The translations under genes were made by a program, and so were the position numbers. Below, piece after piece: positions 1 to 11,335 of a stretch of DNA of 64,000 nt (position 1 is the stretch's first letter; each line of letters begins with the position of its first letter). The DNA lies in NCBI GenBank assembly GCA_964023205.1, contig OZ026841.1:28968399-29032398 (forward strand), written 5' to 3'. The DNA comes from Lutraria lutraria (lineage: Eukaryota; Mollusca; Bivalvia; Venerida; Mactridae). A model generated the notes under the pieces. It worked only from the letters and a program-made list of their open reading frames with translations. It was not told where the DNA came from and made no database searches.

Positions 1-379
1 ATATGAGATAAAACATCAAATATACAGATAACAATATTAGGTATATGTACACACAGTTCATATGAATCGTTATATTAGCATACATGTGCTGGAAGGCCAA
101 AAAGGGAAGAAAATAGAACAAGGAAGGACAAATGCTAACTTCCGGGATTCATAAAACATTATCAAGACTTTAACAGGAGCTTACGTTTATGTTTTCTATA
201 TACAATACTAGTAATTTAAACGGAGATTCACCAATTACTAAGAGTAGAAAATAAATAGATAATATTAGGCCTGAAATGTTTGTTTCTGGTTTACATGCTC
301 CATCAAAATAGGATATGTAAGTCGGAGAAATTCTAATTTCTTTTGGCTCTTGTGTGGAAAGGTAAACAAGTAGATATAC

Positions 380-457
380 CTCTCCTCGGGCCTTATTAAA
401 AGTCGTGGGAAAAATACGGTTGATCGGGTAATCAGACACAAACATTTCTTTCATGAA
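380..457 (-). CDS. candidate internal exon, unknown protein
   Basis: Unrecognised. On the minus strand a good acceptor (pyrimidine-rich tract ending TACAG) precedes an open frame beginning FMKEMFVSDYPINRIF, and a GTATAT donor follows after 78 nt, exactly 26 codons in phase 0. The frame stays open past the donor to about position 170 (VYLLVYLSTQ...), so the exon could be longer. Codon composition looks more coding-like than the flanks. No start codon, partner exon or family could be identified, so this may be a gene remnant or chance. Confidence 0.22.
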
Positions 458-1201
458 CTGTACGGAGGAGATTTTGGTAAAATAATTCGATAGACACACA
501 ATACTGTAACTAAGACGCGTTTAGTTAAATTCTTATTTATGGCTTAGAAATCGAATATTAACCTTAAGAAAAGGCGTCATTTTCTTCATTTTCAAGACAC
601 GCGAAACCGGTCCTTATTTAATTTCCACTTGTTTTGACAGTGTACAAGTCCAGCATTTGTTCATGGTGTAAAAAATACCACTTGCTCTTTGTTCAAAATC
701 TTGCATAACTTCTAATTGATACCTTATTAGGAAATTCTACACCTATTCAAGACGGTTAATAACGCCGTTGTCATAGCAACGTTGTAAAATCACTTACGTT
801 TATGTAACAGGAAACTGGAGTTGAATTTCAAAGAAACGTGATTAATAATATCTGAGGTATTAAATTACGCCAAATAATACGACGATTATGTGTCCTTTGG
901 CCATTAATCACCGCTGAATCACCACCAATATTGGCGAAACATATTCAAAGACATACCACAAACTCATTACTAATGCCTTTCATCCCTCATAGATCAACCT
1001 TTTTAATTTCATTAACAGCACGTGATACATGTTGAAAGAAATCGCACTTAACTCAGCTCATATTAAACTGTTGTAGGCATATTTAGCATGCGAAAATCAG
1101 ATAAGGGCCGGATGAAGTAGATTAGATTATGACCTTCAAACTTTTGCATTTGTTACATTATGTTGCACTTAAGCTCTTGACATCCATTATTTTACTTACA
1201 G

Positions 1202-1721
1202 ATCCAACTTCCGACATTTACCGAACTCAAGAAACACTACCCAGGCTTTTATCATTTTGGTGGACCCTTCAGACACCACGAAATAGTCAAATTGTTAAAC
1301 ATAGAAGAAAATGCAGACATTCTGCTCCATGACACAACGGCGCTGCGACTGTCATACACTCTGAACAAAATTGGTGACCCGCATTCACTCGGAAGTGACG
1401 TCATAAGACTGTCCAAATATGGCACAGATAGTGTTCCTGGTAAATACGGACTACAGTATATATTTCATCCATTAGCCTTCGGGCCTTATCTCGCAGACAA
1501 ATATGGCTATCCAACAGTGACCAAAATGCACTTGTTTGACCCCGTGAAAACTAAGGGATTTTTCACGAACAAACAAGGGATAATGCGAGTCATCACGTAC
1601 ACACAACACGACAATATTCCAAAGGGTCACATTGTATTATGGGACTGCAATGACTTCTACGAGGCTCGGGACTTCTTCAAGGGCCACACTCTGTTGTCTG
1701 TGGAATTTTGGGAGTCACCTG
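1202..1721 (+). CDS. Tae4-like amidase-effector domain, exon of a domesticated (dae4-type) gene
   Basis: This exon encodes most of a Tae4-like domain, the fold of type VI secretion amidase effector 4, an NlpC/P60-like cysteine peptidase cutting peptidoglycan peptide stems. Animals, molluscs included, carry horizontally acquired copies (domesticated amidase effectors) thought to act as secreted antibacterial factors. The exon lies between TTTACTTACAG and GTAAGT, is open for 173 codons and ends in phase 1. Visible matches to the family: an N-terminal L-K-K-H-Y-P segment (residues 9-14), DTTALRLSYTLNKIG (44-58) aligning to the effector motif N-x-C-A-I-R-[ML]-S, KGHIVLWD (about 141-148) with the catalytic His at codon 1628-1630, Asp residues just after, and a closing EFWESP. 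The catalytic Cys position holds Thr (ACG, 1337-1339). Upstream exon(s), presumably with a signal peptide, were not found. Family assignment is from recognised motifs without a search. Confidence 0.72.
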
Positions 1722-2152
1722 GTAAGTTAAAATACATGCAAATCGTGCTGTTTAGCGACATTCGTATGATTTATCATCCGTCGTACATTTGTATTTGGGT
1801 TAAGATTCTGACTGTTGAAAAGGGGCGGAAAACTCAGATAAATAAACAAACGAACAGTTGTATTTACCGTCTGAAAAAAAACTCTTAGAAATAAATCCTC
1901 AAGAAATATAATAAGCACACCTAACAACTTTTTGTCGATTTAAAACCATCTAAATGAAATACATAATTATATCAGTACATGTATACACGAAATACTAGTG
2001 TATAATTTTGCAATTGTTCAATCAAGTAACAGAACAAATTGTACATCAGATTATATCGACGTTCTCAACTACTAGTATCCACTACGCATTATCTGTCAAA
2101 TCTGGTCTGATTTCAATCAATCTGTATCAAAATATTACCTTGTTGTTTACAG

Positions 2153-2289
2153 ATACACAATGCTCTTCCGCGCCTTCATCGGAAGTCAACAAGATAGATG
2201 ATCGAGATTCATACATTTTGTCAATTCTGAGACAAAACATCCGCCACGATACAAATCACCATAAACGTACGTTTGAAGACGATACGTAA
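2153..2289 (+). CDS. probable 3' terminal exon of the Tae4-like gene
   Basis: After a 431-bp intron starting GTAAGT, the acceptor TTGTTTACAG at 2143-2152 opens an exon whose phase fits: the G left at 1721 plus AT gives Asp, then TQCSSAPSSEVNKIDD and on to a TAA at 2287-2289. The segment is hydrophilic, with one Cys and several His, and lies C-terminal to the Tae4 fold, so it is probably a tail. A GTACGT inside it at 2267 could act as a donor instead, in which case the gene continues further. No clear polyadenylation signal was assigned. Confidence 0.45.
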
Positions 2290-5200
2290 TCACCTACAGA
2301 TAAACTTTGGGATATCTAAACATGCAGACACATTCAAACAATGTTCTGTAATACTTAGGGTTTGTGCAATGTGATAAAATATGCTTGTGCTTCGTACCCG
2401 ATCAACAGAGCCACCTGAACAACATGCTTACAGAGAAAATACCCACAAAGCGGTGTTTTTGAAACGCTTCATTATTTCGTATTCGTAAACGCATTCGTGG
2501 CACAGTATAAGTGTTATTTGTCTTGTTTTGAATAAGCACAATATGACGTTAGAGACGAGGAAGAAACGGTCATACTGAATACTGTAGACTTGTATGAAGA
2601 ATACCATGAATGACATGAGACAATGCATAAAGGTGATCGCTTTGCTCTTGTCTTTTGGAAAATGCTCGAGGTAAAACCAAACCATTTTGTGTTTGTTTTT
2701 ATCTTTTAATTTTCATTGGTGCGCTAATTATTCGAAGATAACAAGGCTGTTGCAATACTGAAATCAAAACTAACTTTTACGAAATTTTAGAGTAAACATG
2801 ACCCTGTTTGATTTTCATACAACTTCCTACTGTCATATTTTTCTCTTCACACGTCACTCAGCATTTCCAGTCATTTGTTGTTGTCGTTTTTTTTTGTATG
2901 ACACCACATGGTCATTTTTGTATTTTCGTTGCTCCAACACCGGATAAAAGTGAAATTTGTCTATCATCCTCTTGTATAAGAAGACGAGTGAGTCCCACCA
3001 AACTAACAATAAAACGTACGTATAATTATGTGATATGTATACAAAAACATCTACAATGTATTATTGTATTCAACACAGCCATACCGAGTGTTTTACAAAA
3101 CCACAAACAGTGGGCCTTTCTTCTGCATAAAGTTACTTATTACTTGACGGTATGATTTTATTTCGCCGCTTTGTTTGGTTTTAGTTATGTATGACATTTA
3201 TGGCGGTACACTAAGTACATGTAATGTGTGTATCCTTTCTGTTTTTATATTCATTATTTCTCTGTATATCATTTGTTAAGTTATATACACAAAATAAATG
3301 TATTATCAAACATTTGATGTTAGTTATGTATGTGATCGATTTCAAGTTAATCTCTTTACGTTATTTTGGCGTGATGCTAATAAGATATTAATTGAGATCA
3401 CACTAATGCCCACATGGAAGTAATATCATTAAGTCTGTGGACTATAGTACTGTACTGAATTGTCATTTATACAAATATACAACTATGCAAATAAAATTAG
3501 CACCTGTTACACTAGTATTTGGTTGGCTGATTTAGTACTGACAACAGAAACAGCCACACGAGTCTAGATCGACATCATACTTGTCTCCTCCCTTCATTAG
3601 TCACTTTAACACTACGACAATTTCCTCTCATATTTGTCAATCTTTTTAATTTCCATAGAATAATTAAGTCTCTGATCATGAGTACTGAAGATCTTGAAAT
3701 ATGTGTATATCATTGAAAATCATAGTTTAAGTATGTTGCAATCAAATCTTTTCCTTTTCGTAGTCTCATGCAAAACATATTTTGGTTGTTCGTCAACTTC
3801 AGGTGGATATCTTCCTTAGTCTTCATTCTGTCTATCCGTGATCAGTATTGAAGGAACTTCCTTTGGGAATATCTACTCTTTTATATGTGTGATTTGTTTA
3901 TCGTTTTTACCGATGTATTAAAACAAACACGTTACCATTTATGCAACCATTGCACTGGTTACTTCTATAAAATGTTACAAAGAAAAAAGACTTATCGTAA
4001 GTAAGACTTACAGTGTACAACCAATGAGATACCTCAGTTCCTTCAATGAAACACCACAATCTAATGATAAATTTCCAATTAAATCCAAAGATTGGCCAGG
4101 TTTCGTGTTCTAGGAGTTTGAGGTTTTGATGACTATTGGGATCATTACGATCAACAATTAGCTTATTACCAATGACTCGTAAAAGGGAATTGACCGTGAA
4201 AGGAAGGGGCCGAAAGGAGATTCAGACACAAAAGATCGATCTCAATCTATTAGGAAACATAATTGTGGCGTTGGGGCTCATCTCCTGCCTTTATCAAATC
4301 GTAATAATAGAAAGTATCCGCATGAAGTCCCAGACAGCGAGGAATTGCGCAATGCTTACAACCGAGCAGCACCATGCGTCATTAATGCCCTTTGTAGGAT
4401 AATCATTGTACCTTGATGAAGTATAAAGGGCCTGCTCGCGTCATTCACCTTACTTAAATAGAACTAGATGCACATATCGAGTCAAAGTATGGGAGCATCA
4501 ATTAAATGGGGTTCGACCAATTTAAGGAGCGTACGCTGGACTAACTGGCTGGTGAGCTTTTTGTTCGAGCGTATGTCGGCAAGGCAAAGCCGCCAGAAAA
4601 AGTTCATTACGTAAACGTACTTTAATCACATCGTTTTCCTGTTTAAGGAATTAACCCAATTGTGTGTTTTTGTACTTTATACTTGCCAGGACATCGTTCT
4701 TGTGCTATTTAAGTATGTATTTCGGGAATGGTCTCTGTAAATCGACACTGTGAATAGAAAAAGTACATATTTTGCTCATCACGAAGGCCCTTGAAATATG
4801 AAATTCTTTAAACAAACGTGATACACAGAACTAAGTTCAGATTCTCATAAAGGGTGATATGAAGGATGGTTATTTAAAGGCATTTATCATCATTATGTTG
4901 GGACAATAGAAAATTGTAAAAGAACATTTAATCCAGTGATTGCTTTGTGTTAGAACTTATTATTGCATGCGAGGAATACATTATAATTACATTTGAGATA
5001 TAACACAACAAGCGCTGTGAACACCTTCTAAACACGTGTTCATGAATACATGTATTAGCGGCTCAAGTATCTCTCAGTGTACGAGTCATGGTCATTCATC
5101 ACTAAATGACATTATCCTGGTAGAGACACTGGGCGATCTTGGTCAGGTATGGTGATATAAACCATATCACTTATTGGTCATTAATATAATGTCTTCAATA

Positions 5201-6187
5201 GAGATCATGTCCGGATTACTGCAGACCTTAACAAAAGAAGACAGTCTTCTCTATTGGATTCAAATGATTAATGAGTAAAATCGTAGAAATCTAGATGTAT
5301 TTAAAAACATCTTTTAAAATTGGTAGCTCAGACTCAGTCTGATTCAGAGTCTTTAGTGAACTTACACTCCGTCAAAGCGAATTATTGAAGTACATGTACA
5401 ATTTGATTGAAAGATGCTATTTTGTTATTTCGCGGATGAAATGTTTGGCACTTTTCGATAAGCCTGAGCATTGTTTTGGTTACTTACCGGACTTGGCTGT
5501 AAAGCTTGTAATAAAAACGTTGTCTTGACAAAGTAAAATAAAACGGTGTACCCTATCGTAACATCAAACACCATACATGGATATAAGATAAGACATTGTA
5601 CTACATGCATATCACAAAGTTCTCAATGGTGCAAGTGTGGAACTATTTAAATGATACTGTTAACACAGAACATCGCTTAATAGGAACATATTTATTTATT
5701 TGATATTTATGTGTATACTAGTTAAACATGTCCAAAATAGGCGTTTATTACAAAGGTAAAATAATAACTGACTGAAGGGTACATGAACGATAGATCTGAA
5801 GTAATAGGGAGAGAAGTGGGTCAGCCTACCTGGAATTGGACAGATTGAGTATCACTTCGTAAAATGGAGTGAAGATAGGAAATAAGAGAATAGAAGATGA
5901 GATAGGGGTAGAGAGTTAATGGAGGGAAGCGTAAGAGGGAGAGGGTGAAAAAGGGGGGGGGGGGTTGATGATGATTAGTTCACTTAGTTTATCTTGTACT
6001 GCAATGATGCACAATTTAAATACTTGGAGAAAAATCATATTAAGTGTTCTGCAACAATTGATTTGTTTCGTGATGGAGTTTAGTAAGACATAAATGAGAA
6101 GTACGTAAGTCAACAATGGTACAAAACGTGATTATAGCAAGATAACTCACAGTACGTACTCGAACCCGTATAGGAAGAAAAGATATG
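2290..6187. other. non-coding, no gene found
   Basis: AT-rich sequence with only short, low-complexity open frames on both strands. I see no convincing exon, RNA gene or repeat array. A G homopolymer of about 13 bases lies near 5,952-5,965. Confidence 0.5.
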
Positions 6188-6189
6188 TT

Positions 6190-6520
6190 TTTACAGCTTT
6201 TTTGAATTTAGTAATTATGAACAATACTTAAAATAAGAGTAAAATGTAAGAAATGTATATTATTTGCTCTAAAATATTTACATAATGCTTTTCTTTAGCC
6301 ACATCTCTTTAAAATGTTGGCAAATGCCTTTCCTTATTTTTTGCAATATCATTGAAAATATTACTGTGCTATATTTTCTATATGTACTCCGTGATTAAAA
6401 ATAAAATTTTAGAATGTATTTATTCATTTTATTGCAAATAAAAGTCATTTTCACTAATAAGACATTTTTCTAGGTAAAATAAGACCTACTTTAACATCCA
6501 AAAAGCTTATGGGGCTTTAA
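6190..6520. mobile_element. MITE, copy 1 of TTAA/CCCCATTAGC family
   Basis: Ends at AAAAGCTTATGGGGCTTTAA (6501-6520), the 3' terminal repeat shared with copies at 10,697, 46,798 and 61,891. The interior shares with the 46.8-kb copy the strings TTTGAATTTAGTAAT, TAAGAAATGTATATT-like, TTAGCCACATCTC and CAATATCATTGAAAA. The 5' terminus is degraded. Non-coding and non-autonomous. Confidence 0.6.
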
Positions 6521-7084
6521 GAACGCTGAGTGACTTACAATATAAGTGTTGCATTGAAGTGATTCTAATAAACACTAAGTGAGTTTCAACCACTAAACAT
6601 TATTAATGACTGAAAACTCGGATAAAGTATGAACAGATAGAAAACATTCAATGCAAAGCGTGACGAGTGAAATTTCACAAAGACGCTTTACAAATGTCCT
6701 TCTTTAATCAGCGTACAGCAAAGGCCGCTTGGTAATAATTTGTCAAGCCATAATTATCCGTTGTTATACCAACTGTTTTGCTTTTCAATTATGTTTTTTT
6801 TTATCAAAATAAGTTAAGGTGATGTTAACAGAGATAAATGATGACCCAATTTCTATTCTAAAGCCATCTGTTAAGTGGTAATATTTGTTTAGCATCCATT
6901 ATTAAATCAGAACTCATTAAGTTCTCATCAGGGGTTATTGTGTTCTCACAGGGGGTGTGAACGCCCATTCTGCAGATTTTGCAGACCTGAAGAAAATCTA
7001 ATTTCAGAAAATTGTAGGAATTATAATCAGAGTGTACATTAGCGTGAAATTTGATATACATTTGAAACGCTTCTAGGTAATTAC

Positions 7085-7180
7085 ATAACAATGATCCCGG
7101 CCTTGCTGGTCGTAATCTTCCGTAACCGAATATGGGACAAATTGATTCCAAATTCCCGTATAATGACACTTTGATATCTC
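7085..7180 (-). CDS. candidate internal exon, unknown extracellular-type protein
   Basis: Minus-strand open segment of exactly 32 codons between an acceptor (GGCAATTACAG) and a GTAATT donor, starting EISKCHYTGIWNQF and ending GRDHCY. Two Cys and the Trp-rich composition suggest an extracellular domain, but I do not recognise the family. Other coding-like pieces lie upstream on the same strand (about 7,313-7,500 and 7,631-8,035), and a phase-compatible acceptor followed by VCKICRMGVHTPCEN lies near 6,988 downstream. They may be one gene or a decaying copy. Confidence 0.28.
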
Positions 7181-7630
7181 CTGTAATTGCCAGATCACCG
7201 GTACGTTCTACCGCGGATCGGGGCTTTCAATACCGACAATCATAGTGTAACCGTAGATATTACAACAGAACAATGCCCAGAAAGTAGAGGTTGTAGATTT
7301 AACTGGCTATATTTAGGCAACTATGAAGGTGTTTTGCTGACAGGTGTTAATTTCTTCACATTTTGAAGTTTTATGAGTTCTTCCTTTTCCTTTTGTGACC
7401 GTGAATGTTTTATTTGATTTCGGAATCTCTTGTTTCAAAATGGGCGGTATGTTGCCCTTACAAAATACAGGAAAGACGGTGCTTGTAATTGCTAAACCCG
7501 CTGTGATAATCACACAGGTAACATGGAGTATTCATTGATATCACTTGCAAATTCTATTTACTTTAACTTTATTAAAATGTCGTTCAAGTTCGGGGTACCA
7601 CAGTTCACAGTATCATCATATCACCTTCCC

Positions 7631-7761
7631 TCAATATCCTTTCTTGTCAAAGTAATAAAATCGAATTCTGTCAAGAGGTGTTACATTCGACGCTTCAGAG
7701 CGGTGAAACACAGCTAATTTGCCTTTAGGAATTCGGCAATTTGTCACCTTGGACGAATGAC
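7631..7761 (-). CDS. candidate terminal exon, unknown protein
   Basis: The minus-strand acceptor CATATATTTTACAG is followed by 42 codons (HSSKVTNCRIPKGKLAVFHR..., ending in IRFYYFDKKGY) and TGA. Residue composition is that of a folded domain, and the exon is more GC-rich than its flanks. The family is not recognised. It needs an upstream phase-1 exon; the segment 7,809-8,035 is the natural candidate, with possible GTGTGA or GTGAAA donors near 7,890. Confidence 0.3.
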
Positions 7762-7808
7762 CTGTAAAATATATGGAACATGTCGAAACATTCACGCTTT
7801 TATTAGCC

Positions 7809-8035
7809 TTAGTATGAAGTAAACCCATTGTTGTAAGTATGGTGTCCCATAAAGACAGTCTTCTGTCTGTCTGATGCAGGTTTCACACGTGCATCTATTT
7901 TTTGCATTTTAACACTGAAACACTGCATGGCGTGGCCTTCAGAAAATGTTCTCAGTATTACATCTTTTCCAAGATTTATGCGCAGTTTAGAATCTTTAAA
8001 GACAGAACTGGTTTCGACCGATTCGTGTAGTATAA
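7809..8035 (-). CDS. candidate exon, unknown protein
   Basis: The minus-strand acceptor TGCTTTCGGTTTCAG leads into an open frame of about 75 codons (ILHESVETSSVFKDSKLRIN..., GHAMQCFSVKMQKID..., KTVFMGHHTYNNG) closed by TAA. The sequence has a balanced composition like a beta-rich extracellular domain and is the strongest coding signal between 2.3 and 11 kb. The end shown is the stop; a donor inside it would shorten the exon. Function unknown. Confidence 0.3.
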
Positions 8036-8299
8036 CTGAAACCGAAAGCATGCAGTGTGTATTATAACAAGAAATGTCTTTAAAAAGACAGTCGCGAAGT
8101 TTCTTTAATGTTATTTACACTGTTTGAATCTAAAGTAAGGAAGGAAGGGTTTCCTCTGAATTATCCAATAGAATGTGGAATTTCTTCTGAACAATTGATA
8201 CGTCATGCCATGAAATATAGGTCAAAGGTGAGATTAGACACCTTCGCGAAAAAGCATAATTTTATTATAGCTATTTCTATTGATGTTGTAATATTAACT

Positions 8300-10696
8300 A
8301 TATAACACAATTTATTAAAATCACATAAGCATATAAATTTATCGGTCCTTATAGTTTCTGTTTGTTCTATAACAGGAGAATCCGGTGTGTTTTCTCCGGT
8401 GCATACTTCACTGAGTACAATCGTTCAGTGCGAGTAGATTTAGGTGCCAAAAAGCATGAGTAGTATGCTTTTTAAGGTGCAAAACCAATACAAAGGTAAG
8501 AAAATCGTTTACCTTTTTAAAAAAATATTACCCGTAGCAAGTGAATATATGGCCGATGCTGATCTACGAACGTTAGCTTTTCATATGTACATCTCATTTT
8601 TTATGAATAGCGAAATTTATGTGAGATCGGTATTTAAATGTCCATACTTCGCTTGAAAGACCTACTTTTAGACAATAGTTTCGTCCTGTTGTCCCAATTT
8701 ACATATGGCAACATATATCATAAGGTATCACTTTACCTTGAAAGATTATCCAGGCAAAAAGCGAGATTATCCTAAAAATACTGAATGAGCGCAGGAGTCG
8801 ACTCTTCTGAGTAAAATATTTGTGAACGACTGCGTAGAAGGTGCTTCAAAAATGTGTTATTTTTTATGTTTATACTAGTATACACGCAATGAGTAATTAA
8901 TTCGCCTTGTACACGGATTGTTTTATATGACGCTTGTGAACATTGTCAAAGTTTTTTTCTACACCCTTTCATTTACTTTTATGAAGTTAGAATAGTTGTG
9001 TAGAGAGTTGAACTGTTAAAACTAGTAGCTCATTAAGGAATTTAGCAGGTCTGAGCGAGTATTCATACGACTCACATCTTTCAGGGATGGCTATTGAAAT
9101 AATATTGGAAAGATTTTCTTGTGAACGGCTATGAACAATCGTTTATTTTGTTAGATTGTTTATGCGCAATGACTTATGGTCCTTACACAGGTCATTGTGT
9201 CAAGGAAAGGGCGTTTGTGAATCTGACATTTCTTTTCTTTTCCCTTTGGGGTTGCTCTTACTTAAGTGTGATTTACATGTGATGTTAACGCTTATCTTAA
9301 AATACGTCCTCGGCAGTGTAGTCGTCATGGTTTTTTTTGGCAAATTGTGTCAGTTTGATTAACATTCGCTGCGACAGTAAAGAAAGGTGTCACATACACG
9401 AAACCGACCCCTAACAGATTCGTAGAGCTATATGCGTCTCCTTGAAATGATCAATGTTAAAGTTGCAGACAGCTCCGTACGTACATATTCTACAATATTC
9501 TACGTATAATGTAATATATTGTGTACTATGTACGCTGAACATACAATGGTAAAATGAATGATCTATAAACTATGGATGAACCAATCATTCCTGTATGGTA
9601 GATTTGTGACACACACACACATATATACGTTCTACTCCGTGACTGTTGTTAATTTTGTGACATTATCGAGAACTCCGAGTTGGCGGGCGGGAATAATTTT
9701 TATGATAATAAATGCGTCAAGTAGCAGTGATGTCATTTGTATTCAAAAGAGACGTCAATGATCCGTCATGCAACATGGATTCTTATCAAACTTCAGACAA
9801 TCATACAAACGTGAGTTCAATTTAAAGAAACAGATCCATCAAATTCCATCCGAACTAATTGAATGATGATAGAAAATTCGTGTGTATAAAAAGAAAGGAC
9901 AATTGAAGCCAACTTTGAAGACAGTTTAATTTCGATCCTATCGCCAGGCGCATCCTATTCTTCTATCAAAACTAGATTTTTATTAAATTTTATAGCACGC
10001 GAACTGCTGATGTATTTCTATGGCTTTGATTTGTGATCCATTCAATCAAATCAAATTTCATGAAGCAACTCTAGGGTTATATGAACTGTATAACTTGGCT
10101 GACAATTTATCAAAAGATGCCCCGGACAATTAGTAAGGTTCAGTTAGTCACCCGCTCGTAAATTAAATCATGGCGTTTTTTTTTGTATTGGTTCGTCGAC
10201 TAAAGCTGGTCGGATTTCATCTTCTGTTCCCATATTTTCTTTATAACTAGAAACTTTAATTTAGCAAATTTGCGCTTTGAAAAATATATATTCGCAATGA
10301 GTATATATCATTATATAGTTATTTACTTAAATCATTACCCTAAACGATTACGGAGGAAGTGAAGTTTTTTTCAGTCAATAATCCATCAGAAAATGTCGTC
10401 CTGATAGTAATTTTGTATATTACATGTAGAGCAGCTTTAAACAGAAATTCTCAAAATGCTTTGAGATGGTTAAAACGCCACTAAAGACAAAGGGAGACAA
10501 TTCTTGGGTATATTTAAATACTTTGAATGAGTTGCTTCCCTCTTACTAAAAGTACATCCCGTAAAATGGCTGTTAGTTATTATAGCCACGACAATAACAT
10601 ATATTTGCTTACAAGAATTCAGCGGTGACTGATCGTCTTTGACCACCAGTAAAACAAAGTCATCTGTGGACATTAGTGAAAGCCAGAAATCATGTT
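8300..10696. other. non-coding, no gene found
   Basis: AT-rich. A piece near 8,343-8,405 (TAGTTTCTGTTTGTTCTATAAC..., AGAATCCGGTGTGTTTTCTCC) resembles the 5' interior of the MITE at 10,697 and is probably a remnant of that family. A short CA repeat lies at 9,609-9,622. Nothing else is supported. Confidence 0.45.
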
Positions 10697-11086
10697 TTAA
10701 AGTCCCATTAGCAGATACACTTATTGGTCGTAATAGTTTCTATTTGTCCTATAACAGAGGAATCCGGGGCGTTTTCCTCCCGTGAATACTTTATAACAAG
10801 AAGAAATGTTTCCGAAACCATCATCGTATTTTTTTCAATATCATTGAAATAAATACTATATGTATAGAACAGCTGTGTTTTACCGCAGTCAAGTTATGCA
10901 CACGGCATAAAGTGACGTCCCACGATCTACATATTTCAAGTTTACATAAGCAAAATTCACAATGAAATGAGTGTTTTTAGAAGAAAAGGGCTTATTTCGT
11001 CGGTAATAAGTATCTTGCCAATGGGATAATATCAGTTTGTTTTTTGCATATATTTTGTATAGCAAAAAGCTATAATGGGGCTTTAA
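10697..11086. mobile_element. MITE, copy 2 of TTAA/CCCCATTAGC family
   Basis: Bounded by TTAAAGTCCCATTAGC (10,697-10,712) and its inverted counterpart AGCTATAATGGGGCTTTAA ending at 11,086, so the terminal inverted repeats and TTAA ends are both visible. It contains the CAATATCATTGAAAT motif shared with copies 1 and 3. About 390 bp, no ORF. It lies 250 bp upstream of the MED28 start codon. Confidence 0.65.
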
Positions 11087-11335
11087 GTTTTTTCAGGGAT
11101 GTATTATATATAAATAATTGCTCAAACTATCGTAGAATGAGTGATTAAATAGCATCCATGGCTTATTTATTTGTTCACATATAAGTCAGCAATCACGCAT
11201 ATATTGTCTGTTGATAACTGAAGATATTACCGCTGCATGATTAAAAACAAAATCCGCGGACAATACCGTTCCGATACCGTCTTAATAAAACGGACTGCCA
11301 CGGTTGCGACTGTAAATTATCCATTACTTTTCAAA

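Noticed and set aside
1129..1332. ORF MTFKLLHLLHYVALKLLTSIILL as signal peptide of the Tae4-like gene
   Set aside because: It overlaps the intron polypyrimidine tract and acceptor and is out of frame with the Tae4 exon.
4136..4402. 88-residue plus-strand ORF
   Set aside because: No splice context, random composition and no recognisable motif.
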